NCBI GenBank assembly: GCA_027382625.1
Contig: JAJKFJ010022889.1
Span: 124,001 to 188,000, forward strand
Source of the DNA: Tetmemena sp. SeJ-2015
Lineage: Eukaryota > Ciliophora > Spirotrichea > Sporadotrichida > Oxytrichidae
DNA: 64,000 bases
Direction: 5' to 3'
The translations under genes and the position numbers were made by a program. Numbering within the stretch: position 1 is the first letter of the stretch; every line of letters begins with the position of its first letter. Shown here piece after piece: positions 24,620 through 36,639 of the stretch. The notes under the pieces were generated by a model. The model was given only the letters and a program-made list of their open reading frames with translations, was not told the origin of the DNA and did no database searches.

Positions 24620-25125
24620 TGCTAAAAATTTGACTAAACCTCAGTAAAGAAACTATTTTGGTCCAAAATTACTATTATGCATCTATATCACAAGCTAATC
24701 TCATTTAATAATTTAGTTTTTAAGATGATGGAGAGGAGTCACTTTGTCTTAAACTTTAGTGATTAAATTCTTAAAATATCTTAGCTTGCAATTTTAGATT
24801 TAAATTTTTTCTAAAGTAGGACCCATTAATGAGATATATTTAGCGTTATTAAAGTGAATTAAAGCTTCCAATACCTCTAATATAAATGATCTAACAAAAC
24901 TTAAATGGCTAAAAATATTTTATTGAATTATAATTCTGGCTATAATAGTCTCATCATTAATTTTAAATTTAAAATTATTTCTTAAACATACATATTAAAA
25001 AAGAATAAATCATTTAGCAATGGGCTTAAATTTCAATAGAGATTTAAAAGATATTAATTTATTTATGAAGAAGATCTAATTTGTTGTTTATTTAACAGTT
25101 AAATTTATTATAATCTGTTTTTGAA
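24620..25125. other. AT-rich spacer
   Basis: I see no gene, only scattered short open frames. Confidence 0.4.
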
Positions 25126-25129
25126 AGGA

Positions 25130-25620
25130 ATTTAATGATCAAAGTATTGAGGACGAGGTATCAGAATAGGAAATCTTATCATGTATATTTCATTTAGCTA
25201 AAAGGAATAAATAGCGAAAAAAGTTGAGGAGATAAAGTAAGGTGAGAATATTCCTCATTTTAATTCTGAAATGAAATTTTAACTACTCATTAATTGAATT
25301 AATAAGAATGTGTTAAAATTATTCATAGATTTTTAACAATACACCTAAAGGTGAAGTGCATAACGAGAGCATGCTGATCGGGGCAGTTTAAGAATATGTA
25401 ATTCAGGACGAATCCATTGACCACAAATTATCACCTTATAATAAACCCCTCAGTAAGGAAAGCTATTTGGCTACCAACAATTCACCTGTCCTCACTCGGG
25501 TCTTCCTATGAAATATTCCGCTAACCCAAAAGTATATTCTCAATCAATTAAGATTGAGAGCAAATATTTGTAAAGTAGTAAGGAACCAGTTCCATTAAAA
25601 ACATTTTAAATATAAACGGT
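25130..25620 (+). CDS. Hypothetical coding blocks (plus strand)
   Basis: The first block (about 25130-25240) reads NDQSIEDEVSEQEILSCIF, then HLAKRNKQRKK. The second (about 25345-25510) reads GEVHNESMLIGAVQEYV, then DHKLSPYNKPLSKESYLATN. The third (to about 25620) reads GLPMKYSANPKVYSQSIK. They are separated by AT-rich inserts and frame changes. They follow kinase 2 on the same strand and might be its distant C-terminal MDSs or a separate small gene. No domain is recognised. Confidence 0.4.
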
Positions 25621-25929
25621 AATCAAACAAGACATATTAATCATCGTAAGAATCATAAACTAATTTGAGGCCCTTCATTTATGACTCATTACTAAAATTA
25701 TAAATTAGGTAAATATATTCTGCAAAACTACAATATAAATAGAAGTAAAAATATAAATAATCATAGTTAACTTTATCAAACTATTTATTTGCCTTAATTT
25801 ATTCTGAAAGAGTCATCAGTAAAGGGAGCATAATTAATTCAAAAGAGGAAGGATAATTATCTGAAATGAGCCCACAATAAAGACATAAGAAAGAGATACA
25901 ATTTTCAAAAATGTTAGGTCAATTAAGCT

Positions 25930-26541
25930 CTTTTTGAAGAATCAATTAAGTCCTAATCCAGTAGATGAATCAATAATTTCTTGTCCAAATTTTATCTCTG
26001 ATAATAGGTCCTTATAAATTTCGAATCATTTAGTCCAAGACTAGTTCCAGTTTTGTCAATTTGAATCACTGCAATCTCACCACTTTGATAAAAGTAAGTG
26101 CAGTGGAACTAGGTCCTCCCACTGCAGCTCTGTTTGAATTAGCAGCGGTCTTTGGGAGTCTCATAATAAAGGAGATATCGCACTTCTATTTAGCGGTTAC
26201 AGAGATTAAGAGACTCTTCTTGTTTGCTGGAATTCGGTAACTTTTTGGTGAAGCGATAGCAGCTAGTTCATCAGAGACCGCGGGCTTCTATTCATCCTCA
26301 GTTAAGTCTTCGGCATTTCAACATTATTGCAGGTAAACCAGAATTGGCAGTATATCATTTCAGGAGGGAAAGTAATTTTGACTGTGTCTCCTGCTTCGAT
26401 GGAGGTTTCTCTGAGTCGCACATCGCTGCTTAAGTCACTCAAATCCAAATTCACTCGCTCTGCAGATACTTGCTGCTAAACTAGCAGGCCCAAAAATAGG
26501 AGAGTAAGTGCTTGCTTATTGCAAAGCTACGAATATTTCAT
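25930..26541 (-). CDS. Hypothetical secreted protein
   Basis: ATG 26541 starts a clear signal peptide (KQALTLLFLGLLVQQQVSA). The mature part begins ERVNLDLSDLSSDVRLRETS, then GDTVKITFPPEMIYC. After a frame change comes AEDLTEDEQKPAVSDELAA, SYRIPANKKSLLISVTAK, ISFIMRLPKTAANSNRAA, and, after another, GEIAVIQIDKTGTSLGLND. The frame changes near 26325-26345 and 26085 mark small IESs that I could not place exactly. Two or three cysteines are present. It is predicted to enter the secretory pathway; the function is unknown. The stop lies around 25930. Confidence 0.5.
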
Positions 26542-26599
26542 TTTTAAATATATATTATAAGCTCTCTATGATTAACTTACTCAACTTTCTAAATTTAAT

Positions 26600-26960
26600 T
26601 TTTCAAGGGAGCTCTCTTTATGTTTAGGATTCAAAGTGGGATTAAAATCATTATAATAGGCAGAAATTTGCTGATGATTATAAATGATTCCATTTTAAAT
26701 TATTATTAAAGAACATTTATTTAAAATTACAAATAAATTCGATTTTTTAACAATAAAATAAAGCATCTTTATTCATCAATTTCATTTAAAAAGTATGTAG
26801 AGTTTAATTATCAAATGATATGAAAAATTGAATTTACATTTAATAATTATTTTATGATATTTTAGATCACAGACTAATTAATTTAAATAAATTTTTTAAA
26901 TATTAAGATTAGATTTAAGTCATTTATATATTTTTATATACTATTATATATATAAAAGTA
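26600..26960. other. AT-rich intergenic, divergent promoter region
   Basis: This is non-coding between the divergent starts at 26541 (-) and 26966 (+). No specific motif is recognised. Confidence 0.4.
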
Positions 26961-26965
26961 TCAAG

Positions 26966-28517
26966 ATGCAGAACATAAACTAAAAGATCTAGCAATAGTA
27001 AAATTAAAATTCCGGAGTTGGAGCTGGCGCATTTAAAAATGAAATCCAAATTCAAGACTCATTTCATAAGTACGTAAATAATTTTTACATAAACATAAAC
27101 TTAAACTCACAAAGAGATCAGAACAATTAATCATCAACTAATTAACATATTCACCCAAATCCATCTCAAGGAAATGAAAGAAAGCAACCGTTGAGGCCAG
27201 ATGTATTCTTCTCAAAGCACCAGCAATTAAGCCCCAGCAACATCACACCAAAATCCATATCAACCTCTAACTACAGATCAGCTATCAGGGCTTACAGAAC
27301 AAGATCACTCTTAGATAGTGCCACAATCTTCACAATAAGAATTGTCGGTAATCACAGAGGCGAGAGAAAGTCAGGAGGAAAGCAAATTATCTTAGCTAAA
27401 TGTTTAAAGATATTGATAATCTTAGCAATTTGATTAAAATTTTCCTACTTAGCCTGAGAGAGAATTTTCCCAAAACCAGGGGACTACAAATAGCTAGCAA
27501 GATCATCACTCTTCATCTACTAGAGACTTTAGAAACTAAAGATAGTAGAACACGGGACAATATTTTGGATAGAATGTAAATTCTGACTAGGGCAATTATT
27601 TGTACCACAACCTTGACAAAAAGTTAAAGAATAATTTTTCAAAAATATCTTAATTTTTGATTGACTATGCGAACAATCCCTTATGGGGTGCTGAGAGTTC
27701 AGAAGAAAATTCATCTTAGCAAGTAGCTGCCAAAAATGAGGATGATCTTCATGCACACAACCAAGATGAATTTGAGGCCCTACAGAACAGAGCTGCTGGA
27801 GAATTTCCTCAAGCTATGCAAGCTTCTGATCTTTAGTAAATTTAGCCTCTTCATGGAGACCCTAATCGATACACAAATGATAGTGAAAATAGAAATTTTA
27901 ATTACTTTGAAATGTAGCATCAAAATTTATGTGAGGACACTCTAATGAATGGTGATAACTTTGAAGATCAATAGAATTTGAACGACATTGAAAATGATTA
28001 GATGTATTTATTATAGCAAAATCAAGAATATTAAAGAAATTATATTGAAAGAGGCTTGTCTGAATCTTTGTTTGCCTCTCAGAACGAGGACTTCATACAT
28101 CCGAGAAGACTGCAAGCATTGCGTGGCAGCCATTTTCTTGGATAAGGACAAGGACCTATGGCAGCAAATTAGTAAGAGCTCCTCAACAAGTACAATTTCT
28201 CAATCGAAAGTATTTCTAAGCAGGCAGTTTAAGAATAATTGAAGAAAGCTGAAGAAGTTGAAGCAACAATGAAGTTATCATCAGATAAGGTTAAGGAACT
28301 CAGAATTCTTCTAAATGGAAAAAATCCCCAACCGTCCAGAATTAGAAGAGAAGAAGAAAATCCTGTTGCTAACATGTTTAGCCTGAAATCAAAGATTGAG
28401 ATGCATCCCTAGATCCTACTCAATCTCCAAAAAGCGATAGAGGGCTACGAGGCCTTCTGTGAAGACTTTAAATCTGATAAGGTAGCATGTGAATAGGATT
28501 TGGCTCGTATCAACTGA
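26966..28517 (+). CDS. Asn/Gln-rich hypothetical protein
   Basis: From ATG 26966 to TGA 28515-28517, about 450-500 residues after IES removal. Much of the Gln is encoded by TAA/TAG, so under the standard code the gene would look shattered. The N-terminal half is low-complexity Q/N/S (MQNINQKIQQQQNQNS, QSTSNQAPATSHQNPYQP, STRDFRNQRQQNTGQYFGQN). The middle is acidic and Asn-rich (NEDDLHAHNQDEFEALQNR). The C-terminal third is helical with LLNKYNFSIESISKQAVQEQ, then EVEATMKLSSDKVKELRI and LQKAIEGYEAFCEDFKSDK. Two IESs are resolved (27170-27215 and 27391-27447), and a frame-neutral one may lie at 27050-27110 (pointer ACTCA). No catalytic motif is seen; prion-like composition suggests a scaffold or RNA-granule protein, but that is only inference. 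Confidence 0.7.
27170..27215. other. IES (46 bp), pointer TCTCAA
   Basis: TCTCAA lies at 27164-27169 and 27210-27215. Excision joins HPNPSQ to STSNQAPATSHQ in frame. Confidence 0.75.
27391..27447. other. IES (57 bp) with three copies of pointer CTTAGC
   Basis: CTTAGC occurs at 27391, 27421 and 27448. Joining the first to the third removes an in-frame TGA and gives ESKLSQPEREFSQNQ. Confidence 0.7.
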
Positions 28518-28519
28518 AG

Positions 28520-29170
28520 TTCATCTTTCGCATCTATTGTTCATAAATAATAAGAATAATGAAATTCTTACAAATGAAAATAAGATGAGTTTAAACCCAA
28601 AAAAAAGAGAGCTAAAATAGAAAAGGAATTTTTGGTATAAATTTACTCATACTGCCCTGAAATGCAAAAATTTGAGGCCCTATCCAGGATGTGTTTCAAA
28701 GGTCCTTCTAATATAATTTAGTTTTTTTTAATTTTTAGCTAAGATTTTTTCAGCAAGTTAAAATTTAATTTAAGTTTTTAGTTAAAAAGTTCTTTGTGCA
28801 AATTTTAAAGTCTGAGAATTATTAAAAATCCTTTCTAATATACTCAACTCAAACTGACAAATTGCATTTCATAGATTTTATTGCCTTAAGAATATTGATC
28901 CATTTTCTCATCATATTTATAAATACAAATTTATTAAAAAATATAGTTTATCAAAAATATCAGCAACAGGTTGAATGAAAAAATAACAAAACCCTGATTA
29001 AATTATTTTTATGATGAGCTGCCCTATTTAAATTAAATTACAGGAAGCTAGTGGCTTCAAGTTTATGATTTCCATAAAGTATTTACTAAGATTTAAATTG
29101 TAAGCAAATAAGGTTAAATAAAATTAGGTTTTTCAATTATCTTTAACTGTTTATAAATAATAGGAAATAA
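28520..29170. other. AT-rich intergenic DNA
   Basis: I see no gene or repeat between the N/Q-rich gene and the next plus-strand start at 29178. Confidence 0.5.
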
Positions 29171-29177
29171 ATCAACT

Positions 29178-30790
29178 ATGGGAGCATGTATGAGTTGTAC
29201 AAATAAAAAACAGGAAAAGAGTAACTAACAAAATAAAGAGAATGAGGTCCAAATTAAAGACATGAAAATTTTGAATGCATCTTAAGCGCAAGGGCTGATT
29301 CCAGCAACAAGGACTGTAAGGAACTTGAATAAGACTTTAACGAAGACGCAGAAATATTTCGTGCAAGAGAGCTACCCTCATCATATTTAAGATTTCAAAG
29401 CCACCTACAAGATATTTAACTTCAAGGGCCAACGCTCATAAGAAATATTTCCTTCAATGAGTAAGGATACAAGTGTAGTCGTGCTAGATAAAAGACTTGG
29501 TTTTACCATTAAAGAAGACTGCAGCCTGGAATAGTTAGAGTAATTGCAATCAAATGGAATATAAATAGGCTTAGCTACCTACAAAATATTGAAAGAAACA
29601 GATTATTGTGATATTATATCTAATTTGAAAAGCTTTAGTTGAGAAGATGAATCAATTAAGTTTCGTGTTTCTATTGATTTGTGAATATCTGACTGCAATA
29701 AAGATAGACTACTCCAAGCCTTGGAAGAAAACTTTAGTGTAAATGATTGCTGAAAATTCATAAGATCCCTAAGATCTTCATAGAGTGGTTAAAACAGTAC
29801 TTCTTAAGCTGATAGATTTTCTTTCATAAACATCCAACCTTAGTCTAAAGTTTAATTTGAACCCTGAATAAATACTGGTCTTTGAGGATGCCATCATATA
29901 TTAAGAAGAAGTTATATTTATAAATGATAATTTAATTAACTCATAGAGGAGATTTAACTGCAGCCTCAGTTGCTATTTGAAATGAATGATGAAATACTGG
30001 ATTAAAATGAGTGCCTTAAAATAAGATGGAATGTCACCATAGAGAAGAGTATGCAGAAGAAGATTCAAATACCGATTAAAGAAGCCTAGAAAAGCTAAGT
30101 TTAGCAATGTTAGCCTATAACCTTGAAGATAATGGCTACATAAGAGCAAATATGTTCACTCAGTATTTAGGCCTGTCAATTCTTCTGATCTAAGGCAGAG
30201 CTACATCACTCACTTAGATAAAGTAGATTGCCCCTTTCATATAATTACAAGGAAGATGTATTCATGATTAATTTTTCATAAGTGCATAATTAGTAACATC
30301 CACCTTGGTACTCTGAACTACAAAATGCAATTAAAAAGATAGAGTTTGATCCCAAAAAGAAATGGGAGATTGATAGAATTCTTAACCAAACTGAAATTAA
30401 GAGAAGCCAGCTGATCTATGTAGACAGATTACTCGATATATATCTCTCAAATAATACAAATAATTAGCGTTAGCTCATTAGAAATCTCCAATTTACTCTC
30501 AAAGATTAAGAAAACTCTCAAGAAATTTGACAAATATTTGTAATTCAAAATAAAATGTTATTTAAATTAGAGATAAGAGGCCCGATTAGAATTAAGAAAA
30601 TGACCTGAGAGACGATGATAAAGACTTTCTTGATTTATAACTTCACTATTCGAGAAAAAAGAGGACAAGGATAGGAATAGCTTCAAAGAAATTTTAGATA
30701 AGATGAATTAGGCGTATATTAGAAGAGCATTCTATAATTTTACATAATTATTTTAATTCAACAAGGCTGACAAGAAAGTATTTATTCTAT
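29178..30790 (+). CDS. Hypothetical protein with N-myristoylation motif
   Basis: ATG 29178 begins MGACMSCTNKKQEKSN, a glycine-2 with nearby cysteines typical of N-myristoylated and palmitoylated membrane-attached proteins. Long coding blocks follow: LIPATRTVRNLNKTLTKTQ, YKIFNFKGQRSQEIFPSMS, VVVLDKRLGFTIKEDCSLE, FLLICEYLTAIKIDYSKPW, LHRVVKTVLLKLIDFLSQ, LNPEQILVFEDAIIYQEE, EKLSLAMLAYNLEDNGYIR, then FDPKKKWEIDRILNQTEIK, IYVDRLLDIYLSNNTNN and FKEILDKMNQAYIRRAFYNF. Frame changes between blocks (near 29650, 29970, 30090, 30300 and 30640) mark IESs not placed exactly. No domain is recognised with confidence. The end is uncertain; TAA-Gln keeps the last frame open past 30790. Confidence 0.55.
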
Positions 30791-31009
30791 AAATACTCAG
30801 CTTGTTATTCATATAAAATATACATTTAAATATGAAATATGTAAAAAAAATAATTTTTCCTTGTTTCAAAGCTACAATAAACTTTAGGCTAGTTTGTCGA
30901 AATGATAGTAGTTTAAGTTTAGAATTTATTTAAGAAATTTACAATAGATACTTAACAAGTTAAAATACTTCATTGTAGAATTTTAAGGATATATTTTTGG
31001 TAAATCAAA

Positions 31010-34000
31010 GGTTCTTTATTAGAATGTCGTATTGATAAAGGTCGTTGATCTTAACTGGAGAAATAAGGACGTTTAATGGAATGGGAGCTTCATCTTCTTC
31101 TTCGCTTATTACAATCTTTCGCGTATTCATTCCTTCTCTTGAATTGTCCCTTCTTAAATATATAAACGCTGATAACTTAAATAATATTTCTATATACTTT
31201 TATAGCTAACTGAGAATCGAAACTTTTATGCTGACTCGTGCTCTCCTCCTCAGATTTTTCTTCTACTCTACTAATTTTTTTCCTCAAAATCCTTTCTCTG
31301 CTCCTGGAGTTTCTTTTATTATAAGACTAAGAAGATATATTTAAATTATCTTTCAAAGCTTCTACTAACTTCTTGATTATTGCTTTGCTTAGTTTCAGCT
31401 TCTCTAGATTTTCTGGGTTGATTTTTAATAGGGGTCTTGGACAGACTTTGCTTTCTCTAATTGACTTGCTACTTGAATTTCTCTCTTCTTTCATCGTAAG
31501 TGATATTCAATCAGAAATAAGTAATTTATTAATAAAGTGTTATCTCTTTCTAACTTCTCTTGTGTTTGCTATCAAGTAAACTCTAAATTTTTTCTTCTTT
31601 AGCTTAAATCCTTTTCTTGAGCTCTCTAGATCTTTCCTCCTCTTATTGAGTTCTCCTCTTCTGGATCAAGTTTAATTGAATAATTTAGAGGAGATCTTTC
31701 AAAAAATAAAATTCATAATTGACTGTTGTTGCATGTCGCAATCTATGAATGAACTGATATCCTAACTAGGCATCCCAGATTTATCATGAGAAATTTCTGC
31801 TTGGAAAGTAATTAACCTAGCTCCAAGATCTCTTCCTTAACGAACCTGTCCAATTTAATTATTCAGAGAAGAAATAGTAGAAGGAGTCTGGAACTACTAA
31901 GATAGTGGTGATTTTGTAGAGGAGATGATTTCTTAATCCTGGAGACTCTGCTCTTTCGTAGATTGCTCTTTACATGAGTAAACGGGAATAGAATATGCAT
32001 TTTTTTCTTAGTCAGTAACGTTCCTATTTAAATATAAATTAGTTGTCTTCAAGTCATCCTTCACTCTTTGATCCAAATTTATCATTTTTTTAAACCTCGA
32101 TATCATATAAATTTGGCCTTGTTTAGCAGTCTTAAAAAAATTGAATCTTAGGCTTGATGATTACTGTAATCTGCTGATTGATCCTTTGGGCTTTTGAGAA
32201 TTTCACCACCATTACACTTTTGACTCCCCTCATTAGCATCTCTTCTAGAACTATTTAAAAATGAATCAACCATTTAACTTAGAGGGTGCATTTTTTAGGC
32301 AGAGCGCTATTATCTGACTGGGGTTAAATTTTGTTGTATAGTTGATGTAGACAGCCTCTATCTCAAAATGCTACTAGCCTTTTAATAAGTGTTATTATTT
32401 GCCTGCTTCTTGGATGGAGTGGTAACTTAATTGCCGTTTCTCAATTCCTGTTAATTTGAGAAGGTCATTTTTTGAATTTGGACTATAGTTTCTTTGGGAG
32501 CTCTAGAGTTAGAATTGAAAGATTTAGCTTAATTTTGTAGACCAATCTAGTTCATTTTAAACTTGAGAGAAGAAAGTTTATCTGGCGTCAATGATTTCTT
32601 CTTAAAATGGTTGCTTTCCCCTAAACTCGTTCTCTTTCTCTCTGTGTTGGCAAGGTTCATTGGAGTCTCAATTTTAAAAGGACCCACTTCTTCTTGGATT
32701 GAGTAAAAGTTCATGCTACTCTAAGGCAGAGCATTAGAAAATTATCGCAATAAATGTTATAAGCAGGGGGTTTTGTAATAAATATGGACAGTGAAGAATT
32801 TTGTAAGCTTGCTTTGGGCAATTTACCCGCCTTGTTCATGTTTTCTTTTTCCCTCTAAGAACCATATTAAACTATTACAGATCAAATATATTTAATGCAG
32901 AACCTTCGCTTGTAATTATAACGATAATTTTAAAGAATTTATATACAACTTGCCTTCTGATTAAAGTTCTATTTGCATTTATTAGATCTCACTTGTACGT
33001 TTTCTGTTTGGAAGTATTCTTAACAGCCTGAAGATTTTTGTAACAGACACTGGCTACTAAATTTGTCTTTCTTTTTGGCACTGGAGTTAAACATGAACTA
33101 TTTAATTCTAAATTTAAATTAACTATTGCAAAGCAGATCTAGTGGGGGTGTTCTAGTAGCTCGACTAATTTTTAGGAGATGTGACTCCACTCACAATTGA
33201 CTTTCTCTCGTCTGTATAATTCAAGGCCTGCTCTCGAAGAGTGAAGTCCTAAGTTTTCTTGCTTGGCTAATGCTATGAAGAGAAATTCCTAGCTTGACTA
33301 ATTTTTGCCTGAGGGCTCTTTTCTTTTTACTCTGGCTCTTTGATTTCTGTAGCATTAACTTCTGCATCCTTACTCTAGATCAATATAAAAGTTTATTCTA
33401 AATATAATTATCAGTCCCTCAGTCGAGGTTTAAAAATTTCTAGTAAGAGGTTTGGCCTTGAGTTTGGCATTCTCTTCTTTCAACATTTCAATTTATTGTT
33501 TCAATTATTCCATGGATTTAAGATCAATCTATCTTTGATTTTCTAGTCTCTGATTTGATAGAGCTTGTTTATTGTTTGTATTTTCTAATTCTGCTATGAA
33601 CATGTCCTGCTGTTCAATATGTTGCTGAGCCTCTATCAGCTGCTAGTCCCTTGTTTCTAATTCCTTTAACACAATTTCATACTATTCTCTGAACTAAATT
33701 ATCGATTGCTAATTTAAAAAAGAACTAAGTATCAAAGAGAATCTTTGATCAATTTTAATCCTTATCAAAGCTGATTGCGTCAAAGTACTGAGTAGTAATT
33801 TACGGCTCAAACAAAGGCGGCGACTTTAAAACTTCATTGTTGACTTGTATTTCCTGAGCTCTTGGAATATATTAATCTTGAATATCATATCTCATATTGC
33901 TCTAGTCTTCAATTTATCCTTGATAGGTATTTTTGCTTTCGAATTCATCCATTTAGTTAATCATCGAATCTTCTTTCTAGCCAAGGTCCTTCAATATTTC

Positions 34001-34100
34001 TTTCAGCTAGTTTAGTTCTTCTAAATACCTTTAATTACTAAACTATTAATCATTCGAGCTTTGCCTTTTCTAAATTTAGATAAATAAGTTAATTCATACT
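31010..34100 (-). CDS. Long coiled-coil hypothetical protein, many MDSs
   Basis: Minus-strand blocks with TAA/TAG-Gln run almost continuously. From the N-terminal side they read YLEELNQLKEILKDLGQK, YDIQDQYIPRAQEIQVNNE, VLKELETRDQQLIEAQQHIE, RLENQRQIDLKSMEQLKQQ (strong coiled coil near 33480-33720), EVNATEIKEPEQKEKSPQAK, LREQALNYTDERKSIVSGV, MNFYSIQEEVGPFKIETPM, TSLGESNHFKKKSLTPDKLS, and finally NTRKIVISEEEDEAPIPLNV near 31050-31130. Heptad-rich segments suggest a cytoskeletal or basal-body type protein, but no named family is recognised. Inserts between blocks are AT-rich. It may continue upstream into the blocks at 34.94-38.29 kb. Confidence 0.5.
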
Positions 34101-34588
34101 TAGTTTAAATGATATGACTGTTTTGTATGAATTACGAATTTTGCTAGGATGATATTTACTGTGATTCAAGAGGAGAAATTAAAGTCCTAGAATTTTGATT
34201 AGTTTATTCTTGTAGCATTTGCACTTATTAACTCTGGTTGCTGAAATTTGTAAGAGCTTGCCTGCTGCTGTAGTTGTTTTCCTATAATTTTAATGATCAA
34301 ATAAATAACAGTAAAATTCCTATGAACTCTTTCCTACTATTGTTTATCATATTTTCCATTTCTCACAAACCTTGATTCTAAAGAGGGAGTTCTTAGTTGA
34401 CTTTAACTTGACTTAGTATGGTTTAAACTCTCTGCCTAATGTATTCTCTATTTCTCTATTGGAGGATCTAATTTTCATTATTTTCCCTTGAGGATTTACC
34501 ATCGTCAGAATTTGGAAATATTGTACTATTAAAGATAATTAGTCAGGTTATCTAATAGATAAATGAATTATTTAAATTTATTAAATAA

Positions 34589-34790
34589 ATGACTGTTGAA
34601 GAATTCAACAAACTCTCTATGAATGATTTTTATGACCTTTCCTAATGGGATCGCTCTCAGAATAAGCCATAAATTTTATAGTTCTTTGGAAGATTTGAAG
34701 CTTGTACTCTTTTAATATCGGTACTAAAAAGATGTGAGATATTTTAAGAGAAAGAAGGTCTTAGTACTTACTTATTTTTTATTGAACAAG
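34589..34790 (+). CDS. Unassigned plus-strand coding-like block inside minus-strand MDS territory
   Basis: ATG 34589 opens MTVEEFNKLSMNDFYDLSQW, then ILQFFGRFEACTLLISVL and STYLFFIEQAIKLRVYLQ. Helix spacing is weakly reminiscent of a RasGEF domain, which I do not claim. It is surrounded on both sides by minus-strand coding blocks. It may be an inverted MDS, a small separate gene, or chance. Confidence 0.25.
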
Positions 34791-34939
34791 CTATAAAATT
34801 GAGAGTGTATTTGCAAATGGAAATAGTTATTTTGTTAAATTTTCCAATAAATATGCTTATCTATCATTAATTTTTATAATTCTGAACAATATTCATTTGA
34901 GATTAAGAGAGTGATTAATTCAATGCTAGCTAACTCAGA

Positions 34940-36450
34940 TTTATGTTCACTTATGGAAGCTACTGGTTTACAATGTTTTGCTATTTGCATGTGACGGGTG
35001 TGCTATTTAGATTTCCACAGAACGAACCTTCATTTGCCTTAGCTTAAATTATCAACTCAATTTAATTCAAGAAAGAAAAATGATTTAAAACTCTTGGTAG
35101 ATTTTTTAGTGATCTGTGAACAAACTATCCTATGAAAAGGTTTTAGTGTTGAATCTGCTATCTTAAAATTAAACAGAGGCATAAATAATGTATATCTATC
35201 AGTGTCAAATTAAGAGTCCAAAATATTATTGGTTGCATTTTGGTGATGAGTGTTATACCCTATGCTTGAGCAATTATGTTGAGCTTGTATTATGGCTTCA
35301 TTATAGCCAGAAACATTAAGTCCCTTTTCTGTTACAAAAGAGTTGTAGTTTTATCTTTCTTGACTATACATATCAAAGAAACTATGCATTTATGTGTATA
35401 GGAATGACTCTTCTCTCTTTCATTTTATCTGACATTGGAGTTTTGCTTGATCAAAACTATATTCGGATCGATGACTCTGGAAGATTAAAAGGACTGATCT
35501 CTTTGCTTCCTATTGGGATCATTAAGACTTAGATTGACAGGCTTTTTGGAGAATCTGAATCTCACTCTGCAATTTGTTGTTTTACTCTCTTAGAACGGCT
35601 CTATTGGATGGCTTTTTTGAGTGTTTCACCTTTCTGGCTAGTGAGTTTTCCTAGGAGGCAGTACACCTGAGTGGTTTGCCATGGACAACTAGAGAACTAT
35701 TAAAACTAGGTGACATCTTTCTGGAGTGATGGAGGGATGAGTAGGTCGTTGCTGTTTAGTTGGGTTGGTGCTTCATTTTCAAAATTTATTTCTCAAATAA
35801 ACTTTAACTGACACTATTTAATCAACCATAGGAAACATAAATATGAAATAGATCTTGCATCTCTAAATGATCATCATTTCATTCTCAAGGTCTTTTGCTC
35901 TTCTCATCAGTTCTTCCTCCGCTGAACTGATCTTCTAAACTTCTCTGTCTATTCCCCCAGTGCTCTCAAACCTGTTCCCAAATTTCTAATTATAATCAGG
36001 ATCCTCATCGTCTTCAAAAGCAAAGTCCTTAAATTTCTAGTTTATTAGCTCTTCAATAAATTCAGAATTAAGAAATAAATGCTGAGTAAATAACTCAAAT
36101 AATTTTATTTAAAACTCTAGAGTTGTACTTTTATTGACTTCTAATTTGTTTTAATTTAACTTTTTATGCTATTATAAGTTCATTTATCTCTCATTTTGTT
36201 GATTTAAATGAATTTGATAGGGTGATTGGTTTTCTGATACTTAGCTATTTTCTTTATTTACAATTTCCATTAGGGTTTTTAAATCGTACCTTTGTTATAG
36301 TAAAAGCAAAATTATATATGTTGTTCGCTTGCTTAAATCTGATTGCTAGAATTGTGCGCATTCTTTCTATCTTGCATTTCATCACTTTGTGGTTGAAACT
36401 TCTAGTTGTTATTGATATGCATGATGTCCTAGTTCAATGTAGAGATAAAT
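34940..36450 (-). CDS. Hypothetical coiled-coil MDSs
   Basis: Blocks on the minus strand: MHINNNQKFQPQSDEMQDR (about 36300-36420), ELINQKFKDFAFEDDEDPDY and SSAEEELMRRAKDLENEMM (35860-36060), MKHQPNQTATTYSSLHHSRK and VLREQNNKLQSEIQILQKA (35530-35740), and NILDSQFDTDRYTLFMPLFN (35060-35250). They have charged, helical and Ser-rich composition. The order and strand match the coiled-coil blocks below (31-34.1 kb) and above (37.85-38.29 kb), so all may be one gene. An opposite-strand hydrophobic frame at 36222-36452 is a shadow of the first block. Confidence 0.45.
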
Positions 36451-36625
36451 AAGAATAAGAGGAGTCTGATGTTGATTTAGTACCCTAAGATTATTATTTT
36501 TGTGGGAGAGCCTATTGTTTTAGCTTGGTGTTTTAGATGGTGGTCTATGATTTTATGTGGGAGTTCATTTTGAATTTAAATTTGCTTTATTATTTCTAAC
36601 TAATTTGTGTATTAAGTGTGGTTGT

Positions 36626-36639
36626 ATAAGTTAATAAGT
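36626..36639. repeat. Scrambling pointer copy at end of segment A
   Basis: A 14 bp repeat (plus strand ATAAGTTAATAAGT) identical to 38635-38648. It contains ACTTAT twice on the minus strand. Using the outer ACTTAT of each copy restores the reductase frame. Confidence 0.7.

Noticed and set aside
29640..29753. In-frame TGA codons in the 29178 gene suggesting TGA as Trp
   Set aside because: Another frame (reading FLLICEYLTAIKIDYSKPWKK) is continuous through this stretch, so the TGAs are simply out of frame after an IES. GSK3 and CBP80 use TGG for Trp.
34589..34790. RasGEF domain call
   Set aside because: Only loose helix spacing resembles the family; no diagnostic motif is present.
36222..36452. 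Hydrophobic plus-strand ORF that looks like a membrane protein
   Set aside because: The opposite strand carries a coding-like block rich in TAA/TAG-Gln. The hydrophobic frame is its complement.
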